A DNA stretch of 64,000 nucleotides, from the NCBI GenBank assembly GCA_947497295.1, contig CANMFU010000001.1:496001-560000 (forward strand). The letters are read 5' to 3'. Below the pieces are notes generated by a model. That model saw nothing but the letters and a program-made list of their open reading frames with translations. It was not told the origin of the DNA and did not search any database. Both the position numbers and the translations under genes were made by a program. Shown piece by piece: positions 30,845 through 44,511 of this stretch (positions are counted from its first letter, which is position 1; each line of letters begins with the position of its first letter). Source of the stretch: an uncultured Roseovarius sp. Its GTDB lineage: Bacteria; Pseudomonadota; Alphaproteobacteria; Rhodobacterales; Rhodobacteraceae.

Positions 30845-31213
30845 TCAAATTTCGCATTTGCTGTTGCCGTATTTTGCTGCGCAGGCGCGGGCGGTGCAGG
30901 ACGCGATCTGCGGATTGCGCTGCGCCGCGCGAATGTCGACGGTTTCAACGTCGGTGTAGGGCACCGAGACTGTTCTGGTCATCTGAGTGCAGTTGGTGAC
31001 ATTTCCGATGGTCTGACAGGTGGTTTGTCCGGTCAGGCGTTCTTCGCTACGATACTTTGTCACGATTTCCTGCCTGTATTCAGGCGGAATCTTCAGCATC
31101 CATTGCGCTTCGCAATGCTGTTTTTCGGCTCGATACTCCGGTGTTCCGCAACCGGACAGCAGAGCAAGCGCTATGACGCACAGATATGGAAGGGATTTCG
31201 GGACACGTGACAT
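30845..31213 (-). CDS. Hypothetical Cys-rich lipoprotein
   Basis: Lipobox LALLSGC; start chosen at MSRVPKSLPYL. Confidence 0.6.
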   Translation of the reverse strand: MSRVPKSLPYLCVIALALLSGCGTPEYRAEKQHCEAQWMLKIPPEYRQEIVTKYRSEERLTGQTTCQTIGNVTNCTQMTRTVSVPYTDVETVDIRAAQRNPQIASCTARACAAKYGNSKCEI

Positions 31214-31479
31214 TCTTTGGCTCCGGTAGATGGCGGGCGTCGCTCTGGGGGCTGACTGTCGTGCTTGCGACCGCAAATCTCAGTTTTCCGCGTGTATTTC
31301 TTTTGAGGTGGGTAATGCATCGTGGCATTAACATCAATCTTCATAGGCTGTTGGCGCGGGCTGCTCGCTCACGCGCCGGGCTGTAAAGTGGGCATCTGAT
31401 GTGCGGTTTTCCGGGTGCGCAGGAGGCTCTGGGTGCGATATGATGCTCAGAAAGCTGTGTTGACATCAGGAGGGCTGCC

Positions 31480-32379
31480 ATGAGCGCGATCAACTGCCAA
31501 ATGAATTTGTCGGGACGCGCGGCCCATTTGTGCAGGATTGCCGCATGTGCCGCACTGGTGCTGGTGGCCGGGACCGGATCTGCGATCGCGCAGGACCGTA
31601 CTGCTGATTTCGAGGCGCTGACAGACGCGCTGCACATCACCGACACCATAGCCATCATGCACGAAGAAGGACTGGTCTACGCCGATCAGGTCGCCGCGGC
31701 GATGTTGGAGGAAGGGGCGACCGACGGTTGGCAGCGGCAAATTGCACAGCTTTATGACAAGAACCGGATGGAGCAATTGGTCCTTCAGGGATTGGAACGC
31801 GCGCTGAATGGCGCCGATCTGGCGCCGATGTTGACCTTCTACGCCAGTGAGACCGGGCAGCGCGCGGTCACGTTGGAAATGGCGGCACGGCGCGCGTTCC
31901 TTGATCCCGGCACCGAACAGGCAGCGCGCGCGGCGGCGACCGAAGCGGCGACGCTTACGGACGGCCCGCAGGCTGCTCTGCTGAAACGGACCCGGAGGCT
32001 GATAGAAAGCGGCGATCTGATCGAGCGTAATGTGACCGCATCGCTGAACGCCGACATGATGTTCTGGCGCGGCGTCATGGATTCCGGCGGCCCGGGTCCG
32101 GTGGCCGATGAAGGCGACGAGGCTGATTTGGTCGATGCCGTCACGGCGACACTGGAGGAGACGCGCCGCGAGACGGAAGAATGGATGACAGCCTTTCTCA
32201 TGGTGGCTTGCGGTCCGCTGACGTCTGAGCAGATGGACAAATACACGACTTTCTTTGAGACGCGCGATGGCCGCGTCCTGAATGCGGCCCTTTTCGAAGG
32301 GTTCAACGCGATGTATGATCAACTGGCTTATCTTCTTGGCAGAACGGCAGGCACTTGGATGAGCAGCGCACCACTTTGA
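31480..32379 (+). CDS. DUF2059 domain-containing secreted protein
   Basis: Signal-like N-terminus; MEQLVLQGLERALNGADLAPMLTFYASETGQRAVTLE. Confidence 0.7.
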   Translation: MSAINCQMNLSGRAAHLCRIAACAALVLVAGTGSAIAQDRTADFEALTDALHITDTIAIMHEEGLVYADQVAAAMLEEGATDGWQRQIAQLYDKNRMEQLVLQGLERALNGADLAPMLTFYASETGQRAVTLEMAARRAFLDPGTEQAARAAATEAATLTDGPQAALLKRTRRLIESGDLIERNVTASLNADMMFWRGVMDSGGPGPVADEGDEADLVDAVTATLEETRRETEEWMTAFLMVACGPLTSEQMDKYTTFFETRDGRVLNAALFEGFNAMYDQLAYLLGRTAGTWMSSAPL

Positions 32380-32452
32380 GTAGGCTTGGACACACCTGGC
32401 CGTAGCGTCATAACGGGCTTGACTCGGAGGCGGGATCGCCTGATAAGCCCGC

Positions 32453-32483
32453 ATCCCGGCAAGGGCGAGCCTTGCACCGGGAT
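32453..32483 (+). promoter_or_regulatory. Stable hairpin in the rplU 5' leader
   Basis: ATCCCGGCAAGG-GCGAG-CCTTGC(AC)CGGGAT: 12-bp stem with a 2-nt bulge, about 100 nt upstream of the rplU start. Confidence 0.5.
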
Positions 32484-32585
32484 ATCATACATGACGCCGT
32501 GAACGGCGCGCTGTCCAAGGTGGCCCATAGGCCGCGAACACCCGGAAGGGGACCGGCGGACGCGGAAAATATGAAGGAAAGACAA

Positions 32586-33284
32586 ATGTTTGCGGTTCTG
32601 AAAACCGGGGGCAAGCAGTATCGGGTTAAGTCCGGCGATATGCTGCGTGTCGAGAAACTGGCCGCCGAAGCGGGCGAGACAGTTCAATTCAACGAGATTC
32701 TGATGCTGGGCGGCGACAGCCCTGTTGTCGGCGCGCCGATGATTGACGGCGCCTGCGTGCAGGCCGAGGTTATTGACCAGATCAAAGGCGAAAAGGTCAT
32801 TCATTTCGTCAAGCGCCGCCGCAAGCACGGCTCGCAGCGCACCAAGGGCCATCGTCAGCAGCTGACGCTGCTGCGCGTGACCGACATCATGGGCGACGGT
32901 GCAGATGAATCCGGCGTCAAGGCCGCGATCGGTGCAGGCTCGGTTTCGGGTGCGGCTGTCGTCTCGGACGGTCAGTACGCCAAGAACAAGACCCAGCAGG
33001 CCGAGATGGCAAAACGCGTCAGCGAAGGTCAGGCGGAGGAGAAATCTGCCAAAACGGCAAAATCCAAGGCAGCCAAATCTGCCGGTGGCGATGATCTGAA
33101 AAAGCTGTCCGGCGTTGGCCCCGCACTGGAGAAAAAGCTGCACGAAGCCGGTGTGACAAGCTTTGCCCAGATCGCGGCATGGACCGAGGCGGACATTGCT
33201 GATATGGACGAAAAACTGTCGTTCAAGGGCCGGATCGAGCGTGAAGGCTGGATTGACCAGGCCAAAGAACTGACCAAAGGTTAA
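32586..33284 (+). CDS. rplU: 50S ribosomal protein bL21 with long C-terminal extension carrying an HhH-like domain
   Basis: [25 protein letters not shown]...; [23 protein letters not shown]-terminal [29 protein letters not shown]. Confidence 0.95.
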   Translation: MFAVLKTGGKQYRVKSGDMLRVEKLAAEAGETVQFNEILMLGGDSPVVGAPMIDGACVQAEVIDQIKGEKVIHFVKRRRKHGSQRTKGHRQQLTLLRVTDIMGDGADESGVKAAIGAGSVSGAAVVSDGQYAKNKTQQAEMAKRVSEGQAEEKSAKTAKSKAAKSAGGDDLKKLSGVGPALEKKLHEAGVTSFAQIAAWTEADIADMDEKLSFKGRIEREGWIDQAKELTKG

Positions 33285-33295
33285 GGAGAGACCAA

Positions 33296-33565
33296 ATGGC
33301 ACATAAAAAAGCAGGCGGTTCATCCCGTAACGGTCGCGACAGCGCGGGCCGTCGCCTTGGCGTCAAGAAGTACGGTGGCGAAGCCGTCATTCCGGGCAAC
33401 ATCATCATGCGTCAGCGCGGCACCAAGATGTGGCCGGGCGAGGGCGTCGGTCTGGGCAAGGATCACACCATCTATGCCGTGATTGAAGGTAACGTGAAGT
33501 TTCACACTGGCTTCAAGGGACGCAAATTCATTTCGGTCCAGCCTGTGGCCGAGGCCGCCGAATAA
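33296..33565 (+). CDS. rpmA: 50S ribosomal protein bL27
   Basis: [29 protein letters not shown]. Confidence 0.97.
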   Translation: MAHKKAGGSSRNGRDSAGRRLGVKKYGGEAVIPGNIIMRQRGTKMWPGEGVGLGKDHTIYAVIEGNVKFHTGFKGRKFISVQPVAEAAE

Positions 33566-33593
33566 TCCGCGCCCTAAGCTGATTGAAAATTTA

Positions 33594-33624
33594 GGGGATC
33601 GGCGGGCAACCGCCGGTCCCTTTC
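33594..33624 (+). terminator. Probable terminator after rpmA
   Basis: GGGATCGGCGG-GCAA-CCGCCGGTCCC followed by TTTCC. Confidence 0.7.
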
Positions 33625-33837
33625 CTGCTAAACCGCCGAAATCTCTTTGCCGCACGCGGTACGACAAAAAATCAGCATCATGCTCGTGAAGTGAAACCTT
33701 TTTCAACTTCTAAGGCTTAGGAAGGGCAGGCGTGAACTGCGCCGCTGTCAGCCTTCCCGCGGGTCGCGGGCTGGCCATGATCTGCTTGCGGTGCAGTCGC
33801 CAATGATCTGCGAATGCTTCTGGAAAGGAGGCTCGAC

Positions 33838-36588
<2,751 letters not shown>

Positions 36589-36622
36589 CGCGCTGACCCA
36601 AGACCCGGCAAGGAGCCGTTCC

Positions 36623-37888
36623 ATGACCGAAACCACCGATATTCCCGCCCTTATGGCACGCATGGGCGCTTGTGCCCGCGCTGCTGCAACCGAATTGGCA
36701 GTGACCGAATCGGGGCGCAAGGACAGCGCCCTGCGCGGCGCCGCCGATGCGGTCTGGGCGCGCCGCGCGGCGATCATCGAAGCGAACGCCAAGGATGTGG
36801 ACACTGCTCGCGATAAAGGTCTGAGCGACGCGATGATCGACCGCCTTCTGCTGGATGAGGAGCGCATTCGCGCCATCGCCGACGGCCTGCGCGCGGTTGC
36901 CGATCAGCCCGATCCGGTGGGCAAGGTTCTGGCCGAATGGAGCCAGCCCAGCGGCATCCACATCCAGCGCGTGCGCACGCCGCTGGGGGTGATCGGCGTT
37001 ATTTACGAGAGCCGCCCGAACGTGACGGCGGATGCCGGCGCGCTGTGCCTGAAAGCTGGTAATGCGGTCATCCTGCGCGGCGGATCGGAAAGCTATTACA
37101 GCTCACGCGCGATCCATGCCTGCCTCAAACAGGGCTTGCGCGAGGCGGGCTTGCCTGAGGAGGCGATTCAGCTGGTCCCGACGCGTGACCGCGCTGCGGT
37201 GCACGAAATGCTGAAAATGACCGGCACCATCGACGTGATCGTGCCGCGCGGCGGCAAGGAGCTGGTGGGCCTTGTGCAGCGCGAGGCGCGCGTGCCGGTC
37301 TTTGCCCATCTGGAAGGGGTGGTGCATATCTATGTGGACGCCGCAGCCGATGCGGAAAAGGCAATGCGCGTGGTTCTGAACGCAAAGACACGTCGCACCG
37401 GTATCTGCGGTGCGGCTGAATGCCTGCTGATTCACCGCGATCTGGTGGGCGGGCTGGGCAGTGACCTGATCCGTGCGCTGATCGCCGCAGGCGTCGAGGT
37501 GCGCGCCGATGAGGCATTGTCGGTCATCGACGGCACCGTGCCCGCCCGGCAGGAAGATTGGGGCCATGAGTATCTGGACAGTATTATCGCCGCGCGCGTC
37601 GTGGGCGATCTGGGTCTGGCGATCGGGCATATCTCGGAATACGGCTCGCATCACACCGATTGCATCATCACCGAGGATCCAGCGGCAGTGCAGGCGTTCT
37701 TTGCGCAGGTCGACAGTGCGATCCTGATGCATAACACCTCGACCCAGTTTGCCGATGGCGGCGAATTCGGCATGGGGGCGGAGATCGGCATCGCCACGGG
37801 CAAACTGCATGCGCGCGGGCCGGTTGGTGCGGCGCAGTTGACAAGCTTTAAATATCTTGTAACAGGCGACGGCGCGGTGCGCGCCTGA
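36623..37888 (+). CDS. proA: Glutamate-5-semialdehyde dehydrogenase
   Basis: [38 protein letters not shown]. Confidence 0.96.
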   Translation: MTETTDIPALMARMGACARAAATELAVTESGRKDSALRGAADAVWARRAAIIEANAKDVDTARDKGLSDAMIDRLLLDEERIRAIADGLRAVADQPDPVGKVLAEWSQPSGIHIQRVRTPLGVIGVIYESRPNVTADAGALCLKAGNAVILRGGSESYYSSRAIHACLKQGLREAGLPEEAIQLVPTRDRAAVHEMLKMTGTIDVIVPRGGKELVGLVQREARVPVFAHLEGVVHIYVDAAADAEKAMRVVLNAKTRRTGICGAAECLLIHRDLVGGLGSDLIRALIAAGVEVRADEALSVIDGTVPARQEDWGHEYLDSIIAARVVGDLGLAIGHISEYGSHHTDCIITEDPAAVQAFFAQVDSAILMHNTSTQFADGGEFGMGAEIGIATGKLHARGPVGAAQLTSFKYLVTGDGAVRA

Positions 37889-37896
37889 CGGGTGCG

Positions 37897-38496
37897 TCAA
37901 AATTGCAAAGTGATGGGGCCAGCCAGCGAAACGACCGCTTGCCGTCCCAGATCGCCCAGCAGCTCTGGGAGCAGCGCGAATTGCACCTGCGCGGCGGGCA
38001 AGTCGTCCAGAGTTTTGGGTAGCGCGCCCGTCAGCAATTCCCAGTGTTCGGGCCGCGGCGCCAGTTTGTCGCCGGTGACTGTCATGGTAATCGCACCGCT
38101 GGTTTGACTGACGGTCATGGCGCCGCCGAATGGGGCGGCCTGTTCGCCGCACAGCATGGCCAGCAACGCCGCCTGCACCACACGGCGCGGCAACGCATCG
38201 TCGATCTGCCAGTCGCAACTGACCTTGCCAGTATAGACAGCGCTCAAAATACTGCGAATTTCATGCGCGCCAATATTCTGCGCGTCGCTTGATAGCCCGA
38301 ACGCAACCCGAAAGAATCGCAGCCGCGCGCTGGCATGCGCAGCACTGTCCGTGACCAAGGCCATTTCCGGCCCGTCCGGCACTCCGGCAAGACCCAAAAG
38401 CTCGAGCCCGTTCGAGATGGCACCCACAGGGCTGATCAGGTCATGACAAATACGCGAGCCTATCAGTGCGCCAAAATTGCGGTTAGGCTGGGTCAT
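37897..38496 (-). CDS. chpT: Histidine phosphotransferase ChpT
   Basis: LIGSRICHDLISPVGAISNGLELL (phosphoacceptor His) and pseudo-HATPase C-terminus. Confidence 0.85.
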   Translation of the reverse strand: MTQPNRNFGALIGSRICHDLISPVGAISNGLELLGLAGVPDGPEMALVTDSAAHASARLRFFRVAFGLSSDAQNIGAHEIRSILSAVYTGKVSCDWQIDDALPRRVVQAALLAMLCGEQAAPFGGAMTVSQTSGAITMTVTGDKLAPRPEHWELLTGALPKTLDDLPAAQVQFALLPELLGDLGRQAVVSLAGPITLQF

Positions 38497-38523
38497 GTTT
38501 TTCCTTTCAGCACAGGTGAGGCC

Positions 38524-38706
38524 ATGAATGACTTCGCGGCATTTCTTGAGCCCGGCATGCGCGTTGAAGCACCCAGCCATCCCGAATGGGGTGTGGGCCA
38601 GGTGCAGTCGAATGTGGCGGGCAAGGTCACGGTTAATTTCCCCGATATGGGCAAGATGGTGATAGAGACCAGCCGCGTCATGCTGCTGCCCGTCTTTGAT
38701 CCCTGA
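38524..38706 (+). CDS. DUF3553 domain-containing small protein
   Basis: 60 aa FLEPGMRVEAPSHPEWGVGQVQSNVAGKVTVNFPDMGK. Confidence 0.85.
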   Translation: MNDFAAFLEPGMRVEAPSHPEWGVGQVQSNVAGKVTVNFPDMGKMVIETSRVMLLPVFDP

Positions 38707-38852
38707 TGTTGGTTACCAAATGATTAACGCAGGTCAGTTCAATCCTGAGTAGCACGGTCGTCGCTGTGCATCACGTCTCAATTTGCGCCGATGTTGCCAT
38801 TGACCGCTTCGGCCCATAGAAAGCGTCCGAGTTCACGCTCCCCGAGGACAGA

Positions 38853-39644
38853 ATGAATACCCGCGCGGCCTGCACAAGTCCCCTTCCTGATTTTGAGGTC
38901 ACACTGGCCCGCGGTGCGGCAGATATACGCGCGGCGCAGCGCTTGCGCTACCGCGTGTTCGTACAGGAATTGGGCGGGGGCGGCCTGATGGTTGACAGTG
39001 ACGCGGGCATCGAGGCGGACCGGTTCGACGAGTGGTTCGATCATCTTCTGCTGCGCGACCGGAATTTGCCCGATGGGCCGGACGATCAGGTGATCGGCGT
39101 ATATCGCCTGCTGCGTGCCGATCAGGCGGCGGATGCAGGTCAGTTCTATTCCGAAGATGAATACGACCTTTCGGTGTTGCGCGCATCCGGGCGCAATCTG
39201 CTGGAACTGGGCCGCTCTTGTGTGGATGCGCGATATCGTGGCGGGCCAGCGCTGCTGCATCTGTGGCAGGCTCTGGCGGGCTATGTGAAAGATCACGGCG
39301 CAGAGGTTCTGTTCGGTGTCGCCAGTTTTCATGGCACAGACACGGACGCGCTGGCCGCGCCGCTGTCATTGCTGCATCACCGCCATAGCGCCCCGGCAGA
39401 GCTGAGTGCGCGGTCGCTCCGCTACCAGCCGATGAATCTGATCACACCTGAGGCGCTGGACCGCCGGGCCGCGATGTTGCAGGTGCCGCCGTTGATCAAG
39501 GCCTATCTGCGGCTTGGCGGCTATGTCGGCGACGGGGCCTTTATCGACACTAAGTTCAATACAACGGATGTCTGCCTGATTTTGGATACTGCTCGGCTAG
39601 GATCGCTCCACCGGGCGCTATACGCGCCGACTGGCAGATCATGA
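38853..39644 (+). CDS. olsB: L-ornithine N(alpha)-acyltransferase
   Basis: VTLARGAADIRAAQRLRYRVFVQELGG...LLELGRSCVDARYRGGPALLHLWQALAGY. Confidence 0.88.
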   Translation: MNTRAACTSPLPDFEVTLARGAADIRAAQRLRYRVFVQELGGGGLMVDSDAGIEADRFDEWFDHLLLRDRNLPDGPDDQVIGVYRLLRADQAADAGQFYSEDEYDLSVLRASGRNLLELGRSCVDARYRGGPALLHLWQALAGYVKDHGAEVLFGVASFHGTDTDALAAPLSLLHHRHSAPAELSARSLRYQPMNLITPEALDRRAAMLQVPPLIKAYLRLGGYVGDGAFIDTKFNTTDVCLILDTARLGSLHRALYAPTGRS

Positions 39645-40471
39645 TGGTGCCGCATTGGCCCCGGACCGAACCTGAGCCGATTGCGCCCGGATTGGCGGGA
39701 CGCTTGCGGATCGCCATACGCGCGGCAGCGCTGGTAAGTGTTCTGGCGGTGCTTTTGCCGCTTTTGTTGCTGATCCGCGTGATCGAGCGGCCGCTGGCGG
39801 GTCTGCGCCGGCCCGTGTCTGGCTATGTCGTGCAGTGGTTTTTCTGCGCCTGTGTGGCCATTGCGGGGCTGCGCCTTAAACTGCGGGGCACACCCATGGC
39901 ACAGCCAGGTGCCGTGGTGGCAAATCACGCCTCATGGCTGGATATTTTGGTGCTAAACGCGCGGCATCGCATTGTTTTCGTGTCCAAATCCGAAGTATCC
40001 GGGTGGCCAGTCATTGGCTATCTGGCGCGTGCCGCCGGTACGCTGTTTATCCGCCGTGACGCGCGCGATGCGCAAGCGCAGACCTCTGCGCTGGAGGCAA
40101 GGCTGCTGGCCCGTCAGCAGCTGGTTTTCTTTCCTGAAGGCACGTCGACCGACGGTCTGCGCGTGTTTCCATTCAAGCCGACCCTGTTTCAATCCTTCTT
40201 CGCGCCGGGGTTGAAAGATATGATGCATGTGCAGCCGGTCACAGTGATCTACTACGCGCCGAGGGGCGCGGACGCGGCGTTTTATGGCTGGTTTGGCGAT
40301 ATGGATTTTGCGCCTCATGCCGCGCAAGTCTTTGCCGCGCGGCGCGGCGGGCGGGTGGAGCTGATTTACCACAGGCCGCTGCGCGTTGCGGATTTCGATA
40401 ATCGCAAGGCGTTGGCTGCCGAGGCAGAGCGGATGGTGCGAAGCGCAATGCCGCTAGAGCGGCAGGGATGA
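39641..40471 (+). CDS. olsA: Lyso-ornithine lipid O-acyltransferase (PlsC family)
   Basis: NHASWLDILVL (NHX4D) and FPEGTSTDGLRV; ATGA overlap with olsB. Confidence 0.88.
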   Translation: MMVPHWPRTEPEPIAPGLAGRLRIAIRAAALVSVLAVLLPLLLLIRVIERPLAGLRRPVSGYVVQWFFCACVAIAGLRLKLRGTPMAQPGAVVANHASWLDILVLNARHRIVFVSKSEVSGWPVIGYLARAAGTLFIRRDARDAQAQTSALEARLLARQQLVFFPEGTSTDGLRVFPFKPTLFQSFFAPGLKDMMHVQPVTVIYYAPRGADAAFYGWFGDMDFAPHAAQVFAARRGGRVELIYHRPLRVADFDNRKALAAEAERMVRSAMPLERQG

Positions 40472-40476
40472 CCGCT

Positions 40477-41097
40477 TTACCCCATGGCGCGGATCAAATG
40501 TCCAAGTGCGGCAGCTGGATCTGCTTGATCCCAAATCTCATCCCCGATCCCAAAGAAATCGGTGGCTGGCGCCAGCGCGGTGATTAATTCCCCGTTCAGC
40601 GCGCCCTCGGCCACGACGGGCAGCTCAATCATCTCGCTCCACCAGCCGAACAGCTCAGGCTCGGCCTGCTCGCCATCACCTAGCCCGGTGGCTCCGACCG
40701 GGCCAAAGGCGATGTAATCGGCGCCGGCTTCGCCTGCGTTCATTCCCTCATGGCGCGATTGTGCGCAAAAGGCACCGATGATGGCATCGGGCCCAAGCGC
40801 CTTGCGGGCCTTGCGCACGGAGCGGGCGCCATCGGGCAAATGCACGCCATCAAGGCCCAGCCGCTCGGCCAGACTGATATGGCTGGCGATCACCATCGCG
40901 ACCTCGCGCGCATGGCAGACCTCGCGGCAGGCATCGGCGGCGCGCGCGATACGGTCCTCGTCACGAGTGGACATTGCCACCCGCAGGCAGGCGACGGGCT
41001 GTGCATCCAGCACGGCGGCCAGGCTGTCCCGAAACTGGCTGAGGTCAAATTCCGCCGGGGTGATCAGATAAATCTGTGGCTGCTCTTGGTCACTCAT
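40477..41097 (-). CDS. ThiE-like thiamine phosphate synthase family protein
   Basis: IYLITPAEFDLSQFRDSLAAVL...GLDGVHLPDGARSVRKAR...ADYIAFGPVGATG. Confidence 0.8.
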   Translation of the reverse strand: MSDQEQPQIYLITPAEFDLSQFRDSLAAVLDAQPVACLRVAMSTRDEDRIARAADACREVCHAREVAMVIASHISLAERLGLDGVHLPDGARSVRKARKALGPDAIIGAFCAQSRHEGMNAGEAGADYIAFGPVGATGLGDGEQAEPELFGWWSEMIELPVVAEGALNGELITALAPATDFFGIGDEIWDQADPAAALGHLIRAMG

Positions 41098-41331
41098 GTC
41101 CGGCGCTCCCTCATCTGGTGTTGCGTCGCTATAGCGCAGCTTGCCAAGCTGCGCCACTGGTCACACCGCGGCGATGATTGTCGGTTCGAGGCGACGTCTA
41201 CACCCCGGCCATCCCTGCCTGTCAGCGGAACGCGCCGGGCAGGCTTCTAAGTCTCGCGGTGAACCGCGCAGACCGAAAATTCGATGCGTGTGATCCACGG
41301 CGCGTCTTTTGGCTTAGTTCATTATGACCAG

Positions 41332-41682
41332 TCAGGTGCAGATACGCTCGGCTTGTTTGGCATAGTCCGAATAGGATTTCCAAAACCTCTTGTCGGCGGC
41401 GCTGCTGGATTGGCGGATATCCTGTGCGGCTTGCGGATTGGAATAGAATTTTATCGCGCGCCTCTGATCGCTGCTTGAAAGATTCTGGTTTGCCACGGCT
41501 TGTATGCAACCGCACAGATAATCCGAGCGTACCTTGCGATCCGAGGCAAGGCAGGCCGATTTGATCGGGCCGCTGGCCGTGGGCGCATAAAGCGGGGATG
41601 CGCCGCGACCGCCTTTTGACCGGTTTCCACCGCCACATCCGGCCAGCACCAGAATCATACCGAGGATTAGGATGTTCTTCAT
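41332..41682 (-). CDS. Hypothetical lipoprotein
   Basis: MKNILILGMILVLAGCGGG lipobox; 116 aa. Confidence 0.75.
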   Translation of the reverse strand: MKNILILGMILVLAGCGGGNRSKGGRGASPLYAPTASGPIKSACLASDRKVRSDYLCGCIQAVANQNLSSSDQRRAIKFYSNPQAAQDIRQSSSAADKRFWKSYSDYAKQAERICT

Positions 41683-41849
41683 TGCGACTGCCTCACATCT
41701 GATCTGGGGTTCTTTCCCCAGCTTGCCTGTTTGCCGCCTTTCTGCCTGATCGGCCCGGAGTTTTCAATGCACAAGATACCCACACGCAATCGCGGCCCCG
41801 CCGTGCGATCCAGCTTGACCAAATCCTTGTTTCACACCATATCAGCGCC

Positions 41850-43649
41850 ATGACTGACCTCGCACATATTCGCAATTTCTCGATCGTCGCGCATATCGAT
41901 CATGGGAAATCCACGCTTGCCGATCGCCTGATCCAGCAGACGAACACCGTTGCCGAGCGTGACATGAAGGAACAGATGCTGGACAGCATGGATATCGAGC
42001 GCGAGCGCGGTATTACCATCAAGGCGCAGACCGTCCGCATCAACTATACCGCGCTGAACGGCGAGGAATATGTGCTGAACCTGATCGACACGCCCGGCCA
42101 TGTCGATTTCGCATACGAGGTCAGCCGCTCCATGCGCGCGGTCGAGGGATCGCTGCTGGTGGTGGATTCCACGCAGGGCGTGGAGGCCCAGACGCTGGCC
42201 AATGTTTACACCGCAATCGACGCGGGCCACGAGATTATTCCGGTCCTGAACAAGATCGACCTGCCCGCCACAGATTGCGAACGCGTCGCCGAGCAGATCG
42301 AGGACGTGATCGGCATCGACGCCAGCGGCGCGATCCGCGTCAGCGCCAAGACGGGGCAGGGCATCGTCGAGACGCTGGAGGCGATCATCACGCATTTGCC
42401 GCCGCCCGCAGGCGACCGCGATGCGCCGCTCAAGGCGATGCTGGTCGACAGCTGGTATGACGCGTATTTGGGAGTGATCGTTCTGGTACGCATCATGGAC
42501 GGCATCCTGAAAAAGGGCGACCGGGTGCGCATGATGCAGAATGGATCGGTCCATCAGGTCGAACGAATCGGCGTGTTTCGTCCTGCTATGACCGTGGTCG
42601 ACCAACTGGCGCCGGGCGAGATCGGGTTTATTACCGCGTCGATCAAGCAGGTCCGTGATACCAAGGTTGGCGACACGATCACACTCGACAAGGCACCGTG
42701 CGCTGCGCCTTTGCCGGGGTTCAAACCTTCAGTTCCGGTGGTGTTCTGTGGTCTTTTCCCGGTGGACTCCGCCGAGTTTGAGGATCTGCGTGACGCCATC
42801 GAAAAGCTGGCGCTGAACGACGCCTCCTTTACCTACGAAATGGAGACGTCGGCGGCGCTCGGGTTTGGGTTTCGTTGCGGATTTCTCGGCCTGCTGCATC
42901 TTGAGGTTATTCGCGACCGGGTGGAGCGTGAATATAATATCGACCTGATCACAACGGCGCCGTCGGTGATTTACAACGTGTTCATGCGTGATGGCACGCT
43001 TATGCCGCTGCACAACCCGGCAGATATGCCAGACATGTCGACCGTCGATCATGTGGAAGAGCCGCGGATCAAGGCGACGATTTTGGTACCAGACGAATAT
43101 CTGGGCGACGTATTGAAGCTCTGCCAGGATCGGCGCGGCGTTCAGATGGATCTGACCTATGCTGGTAGCCGCGCAATGGTGGTCTATGACTTGCCACTGA
43201 ACGAAGTGGTATTCGATTTCTATGACCGCTTGAAATCGGTGACGAAAGGGTATGCCAGTTTTGACTATCAGATCATCGGCTATCGCACGGATCATTTGGT
43301 GAAAATGTCGATCCTCGTCAATGATGAGCCTGTAGATGCCCTATCGATGATGGTCCACCGCGATCGCGCCGAAGCGCGTGGCCGTGCCATGGTCGAAAAA
43401 CTGAAGGACCTCATCCCGCGGCACATGTTCAAAATACCGATTCAGGCTGCGATCGGCGGGAAAGTCATCGCGCGAGAGACGCTTTCGGCAATGCGCAAGG
43501 ATGTAACTGCAAAATGCTACGGTGGCGATGCAACCCGCAAAAAGAAACTGCTGGAAAAGCAGAAAGCGGGCAAGAAGAAGATGCGCCAATTCGGCAAGGT
43601 CGACATACCGCAAGAGGCCTTCATTTCCGCGCTCAAGATGGATAGCTGA
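41850..43649 (+). CDS. lepA: Elongation factor 4
   Basis: [25 protein letters not shown]-terminal [28 protein letters not shown]. Confidence 0.98.
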   Translation: MTDLAHIRNFSIVAHIDHGKSTLADRLIQQTNTVAERDMKEQMLDSMDIERERGITIKAQTVRINYTALNGEEYVLNLIDTPGHVDFAYEVSRSMRAVEGSLLVVDSTQGVEAQTLANVYTAIDAGHEIIPVLNKIDLPATDCERVAEQIEDVIGIDASGAIRVSAKTGQGIVETLEAIITHLPPPAGDRDAPLKAMLVDSWYDAYLGVIVLVRIMDGILKKGDRVRMMQNGSVHQVERIGVFRPAMTVVDQLAPGEIGFITASIKQVRDTKVGDTITLDKAPCAAPLPGFKPSVPVVFCGLFPVDSAEFEDLRDAIEKLALNDASFTYEMETSAALGFGFRCGFLGLLHLEVIRDRVEREYNIDLITTAPSVIYNVFMRDGTLMPLHNPADMPDMSTVDHVEEPRIKATILVPDEYLGDVLKLCQDRRGVQMDLTYAGSRAMVVYDLPLNEVVFDFYDRLKSVTKGYASFDYQIIGYRTDHLVKMSILVNDEPVDALSMMVHRDRAEARGRAMVEKLKDLIPRHMFKIPIQAAIGGKVIARETLSAMRKDVTAKCYGGDATRKKKLLEKQKAGKKKMRQFGKVDIPQEAFISALKMDS

Positions 43650-44180
43650 GGCGCCCACGCGCCTTAAGACACGATCAATTCGGACACCGCCATGTTGCGA
43701 AGGCTGGAGAAGGGCCATCCATCCGGATGCCCGACCCAACCGTATCGGGCAGGAGCAGAGTGGCAGTTTTCTACACATCGCGGGACGTCCGCTGTGCATC
43801 TGATGCGCTTTACTTTTAGGGATATGCGGCTTTGATCCCTGTTGGTCATGCGGCCACCTGCTGATGTGCGACGCTTGGCAACAAGCGCTGTTTTCAAGCC
43901 CATCACATGCACAGCTGAACACGACTGCGCCGTTGACAGGCTCCCGACAGCGTAAATCGCATTCGGCAGTACGGTCACAGCGTGTCCGTTAGCGCCATGA
44001 AGGCGCACTACGTCGTCATGTGCCGCCGATAGCGATCTCATCTATTATAGTGCGAGGGCACGAAGCATGAAGTGAACAGGACCGCTGAAAATATCTGAAT
44101 TTGGATTCCTGATCAGGCCCCACCATCCCTCAGGTAGATTAACCAAGAGTCATCTTTGAGGGAATTTTTTGGGGAAACTT

Positions 44181-44209
44181 AAGGCGGCCCTCCACAAGAG
44201 CCGCCTTGG
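44181..44209 (-). terminator. Probable terminator downstream of the entericidin-like gene
   Basis: AAGGCGGC...GCCGCCTT stem with a short T-rich 3' side on the minus strand. Confidence 0.45.
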
Positions 44210-44235
44210 ATTCGGATGGCATGCAGAATGACGCT

Positions 44236-44355
44236 TTAATTTGCTTCTTCTTCGATCGCCTCTCCTGCGTTTTGAACGTCACGCCCGAAGCCCTCGGTTG
44301 TCTCGCAGGCGGCAAGGCCCAAGACTGCGATTATGGCGAAGGTAACTTTCAACAT
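44236..44355 (-). CDS. Entericidin A/B family small lipoprotein
   Basis: 39 aa MLKVTFAIIAVLGLAACETTEGFGRDVQNAGEAIEEEAN. Confidence 0.85.
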   Translation of the reverse strand: MLKVTFAIIAVLGLAACETTEGFGRDVQNAGEAIEEEAN

Positions 44356-44511
44356 TTTCACATTTCCTTTATCATTGCGTGGGGTGAACGCTCCGACTAG
44401 GAATAGGTTCCGACCGGAAGGCATTATTTGCCTTGCCTGATATGGATCAAGGCAGGTCAATGCACTGCCGGTCATAAAGGCGAAAATTGACCCCAGAGAC
44501 GGAGCGGGACC

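Noticed and set aside
31447-33323. Minus-strand ORFs of 335 and 331 aa opposite the DUF2059 and rplU genes
   Set aside because: Antisense to well-supported genes, no domain signature
37103-38218. 371-aa minus-strand ORF opposite proA/overlapping chpT
   Set aside because: Shadow ORF conflicting with proA and chpT
43664-44041. 125-aa minus-strand ORF as a gene or transposase remnant
   Set aside because: No recognisable domain, and the frame overlaps other equally poor ORFs; kept only as part of the ORF-poor region finding
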